Assembly: GCA_946482565.1 (NCBI GenBank)
Contig: CAMLSB010000072.1
Coordinates: 1 to 8,362, forward strand
Origin: an uncultured Lysobacteraceae bacterium
GTDB taxonomy: Bacteria; Pseudomonadota; Gammaproteobacteria; Xanthomonadales; Xanthomonadaceae
Length of the DNA: 8,362 bases
Direction of reading: 5' to 3'
Position 1 is the first letter of the stretch, and every line of letters starts with the position of its first letter. The position numbers and the translations under genes were made by a program. The notes beneath the pieces were generated by a model. The model was not told where the DNA came from and made no database searches. It was given only the letters and a program-made list of their open reading frames with translations. This document shows positions 7,401-8,362 of this stretch, one piece after another.

Positions 7401-8362
7401 CGCCGGCACGCTCGTGTCCGGCGACGGCACGCTGCGCATCGACGGCTCGCTCGGCTGGCAAGGCGCTGACGCGTTGTCCGAGCGCGCGCCGCTGGTGCTC
7501 AACATCAGCGGCAGGAACGTGCTCGTGTCCGACACGCGCGACCTGCACGCGGTCGTCGACCCCGACGTCGTCGTGCGCTACGCCGCGAAGCAGCCGCTGC
7601 AGGTCAGCGGCACCGTCACCGTGCCCGAAGCGCGCATCGACCTCGAGCGCCTCGACGTGGGCGTGTCGGTCTCCGACGACGTGGTCGTGCTCGATCCCGA
7701 GAATCCCGACGAAGGCCTCGCCACGCCGCTGCAACTCGACCTGACGCTCGCGATGGGCGACAGCGTCAAGCTCAACGGCTTCGGCCTCGACGGCACGCTC
7801 GCGGGCAAGCTGCGCGTACTCGCACGCCCCGGCCAGGAAATGACCGGCAGCGGCGCGCTCGAAGTCGGCGGTCGCTACACCGCCTACGGCCAGAAGCTCG
7901 ACATCACCCGCGGCCAGTTGCTGTGGCAGAACGCCCCGATCGGCGACCCGATGCTCGACATCCGCGCCGAGCGCGAAGTCGGCGACGTCACCGCCGGCAT
8001 TGCCGTCACCGGCCGCGCCAGCCGCCCGAAGGCCGAAGTGTGGAGCGACCCGGCGATGGACCAGTCCGAAGCGCTCGCCTACCTCACGCTCGGCCGCTCG
8101 CTCGCCACGCTGACCAGCGACGAAAGCCGCCAGCTCGACGCCGCCAGCGCCGCGCTCTCCGCCGGCAGCGGCCTGCTCGCCTCGCAGCTCGGCGCGCGCA
8201 TCGGCCTCGACGACGCCGGCGTCACCCAGTCGCGCGCGCTCGGCGGCAGCGTGCTCGGCGTCGGCAAGTACCTCTCGCCCAGGCTCTACGTCGGCTACGG
8301 CGTGTCCCTGCTCGGCACCGGCCAGGTGCTGACGCTGAAGTACCTGCTGCGCAAGGGCTTCG
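4402..8362 (+). CDS. tamB: TamB, inner-membrane-anchored periplasmic translocation/assembly module protein (3' end outside window)
   Basis: An open frame runs from GTG at 4402 to the last base, giving at least 1320 aa (E. coli TamB is 1259 aa). TamB is an AsmA-like bridging protein of the TamB/YhdP/YdbH group that spans the periplasm, binds TamA, and is implicated in outer-membrane protein assembly and phospholipid transport. Residues 1-38 are cytoplasmic with a basic RRRARLR patch (27-33); one membrane helix spans about 39-58; the conserved segment LLNTVGGRDLLLRQIVARL follows. A long alternating-hydrophobic beta-rich region (about 60-950) precedes the C-terminal TamB/DUF490 domain, with GGRYTAYGQKLDI from 1156, GDPMLDIRAERE near 1181-1192 and SDPAMDQSEALAYLTLGR at 1215-1232. 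It ends in the window at YLLRKGF, probably only a few tens of residues short of the stop. I see four cysteines, in two pairs: C111/C119 and C773/C798. The GTG overlaps the tamA stop (GTGA); GGGGCG at 4391-4396 is a weak ribosome site. Later in-frame starts would delete the anchor. Confidence 0.95.
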   Translation, partial: MSERPPVDAQDAARDPHEARIAELRARRRARLRVLALRSAILGIGVFVLAVLALAWLLNTVGGRDLLLRQIVARLPADTTLAWSRAEGPASGPLTLHDVRFSMPRQRDPDCVPTPQASCAMGTIHFRAALVVLDPAIRPLLGRRLRLDALVVRDATLDLPRSDKPFELPRWPESLPEIAPPLALQADDIRIDRLAVTQEGAPQVVVRSARGGLDASEGKLHVEHLAIDSDRGRFALHGDYAPAKHYRSDLVATAVLPAPAGRTPPRLGLVVRGDLSHLVVAMSGNAPAPVRVTLSLDDDSGGEHPRWSLRANGDALDPALLTGSGEAGTPLAFALQADGTAGNMRLQGRFAQGDFAATLQPSHVILADQVLTLQPLAVDLLDGSVRATGRVDLRKTIASGAESTLAQPEIKLAVNARGLRLHGGGDATAGADTSVVEADADLGIAGTADAWAAIGHASLARDGQRAQLQFDGRGDRAHAAVKRLRATMPTGTLDATGDVRWSPALGWTANATLAGFDPGYFLPDWKGAIDGRIASSGATRDDGGLQVHVDAQRLGGRLRGRALGGHGTLAIRTPGAAAAARGAATAYTGDVALSLGASRVQARGTLADKLDVRAEFSPLHLDDLLPGAGGTLRGTLALAGARTEPDVTADLAGDGLHYGAWAAASLRAHGRLPWRGSGGALVLDATGVEAGTAFDRLHADARGSFEHLQLDADAAGELGSVSLAGNADRRNGLWQARLARLHLQPMRGGAWALQAPTSFAQQRGGGWRIARTCFAPAPGAAGAAATNADAAAGNATLCAAGGWPQPGLDVEGRDVPLALVAPWLPERSDKRPWALHGVFALDARVQPAGNAWRGTVRLTSPEGGMRNSQRSRNDLVDYRNFALDARFDAQHIEATLAAIVNDDGHLQARLATGWDAYAPLSGEIALDTDELTWMELFSPDIVDPIGKLAGRVTLGGTRAAPTIGGNAHLTEFATELPALAIAPHDGDVRLDALPDGTARIAGTLVSGDGTLRIDGSLGWQGADALSERAPLVLNISGRNVLVSDTRDLHAVVDPDVVVRYAAKQPLQVSGTVTVPEARIDLERLDVGVSVSDDVVVLDPENPDEGLATPLQLDLTLAMGDSVKLNGFGLDGTLAGKLRVLARPGQEMTGSGALEVGGRYTAYGQKLDITRGQLLWQNAPIGDPMLDIRAEREVGDVTAGIAVTGRASRPKAEVWSDPAMDQSEALAYLTLGRSLATLTSDESRQLDAASAALSAGSGLLASQLGARIGLDDAGVTQSRALGGSVLGVGKYLSPRLYVGYGVSLLGTGQVLTLKYLLRKGF

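Noticed and set aside
5751..7469. A 572-codon plus-strand open frame in another frame of tamB
   Set aside because: It is Arg-rich out-of-frame translation of tamB; the real frame continues uninterrupted from 4402 to the window end.
5248..7734. An 828-codon open frame on the minus strand opposite tamB
   Set aside because: Composition is biased towards Arg, Ala, Val and Gly with no folding pattern or motif; the plus-strand tamB frame is continuous across the same bases and carries family features.
1..8362. A novel accessory, defence or mobile system
   Set aside because: All coding capacity is accounted for by glyQ, glyS, tamA and tamB with family motifs. Apart from the short REP-like repeats I see no integrase, transposase, CRISPR-like array or composition break.

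Overview
This window is GC-rich, densely coding gammaproteobacterial chromosome with all genes on the + strand. The protein sequences and a GTAG-headed palindromic repeat point to the Xanthomonadaceae (a Lysobacter, Luteimonas or Stenotrophomonas-like bacterium). The assignment is by recognition of protein motifs and repeat style; no database search was run.

Layout: (1) 1-404 is the 3' end of glyQ, the alpha subunit of the heterotetrameric glycyl-tRNA synthetase. (2) 401-2506 is a complete glyS, the beta subunit, which overlaps glyQ by 4 bases (ATGA) and has a good Shine-Dalgarno site. (3) 2507-2596 is the only intergenic gap. It holds a shortened and a perfect copy of a GTAG-type REP palindrome, followed by a plausible promoter whose -10 box lies so close to the next ATG that the transcript could be leaderless. 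(4) 2597-4405 is a complete tamA, an Omp85-family outer-membrane protein with signal peptide, three POTRA domains and a beta-barrel. (5) 4402 to the window end is tamB, an inner-membrane-anchored, very long periplasmic beta-rich protein. It starts at a GTG overlapping the tamA stop and stays open to the last base, with only a short C-terminal tail probably missing.

The genes form two functional pairs: glyQS charges tRNA-Gly in the cytoplasm, and tamAB forms the translocation and assembly module linking inner and outer membranes, implicated in autotransporter/barrel assembly and in phospholipid traffic to the outer membrane. Within each pair the stop/start overlap suggests translational coupling.

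I find no phage, CRISPR, toxin-antitoxin, defence or other accessory system. The features that merit a second look are in the 90-bp glyS-tamA gap: the REP pair, its competing hairpins, and a promoter whose -35 may be supplied by the REP arm. The very long open frames on the minus strand are best explained as GC-rich shadows of the real genes.
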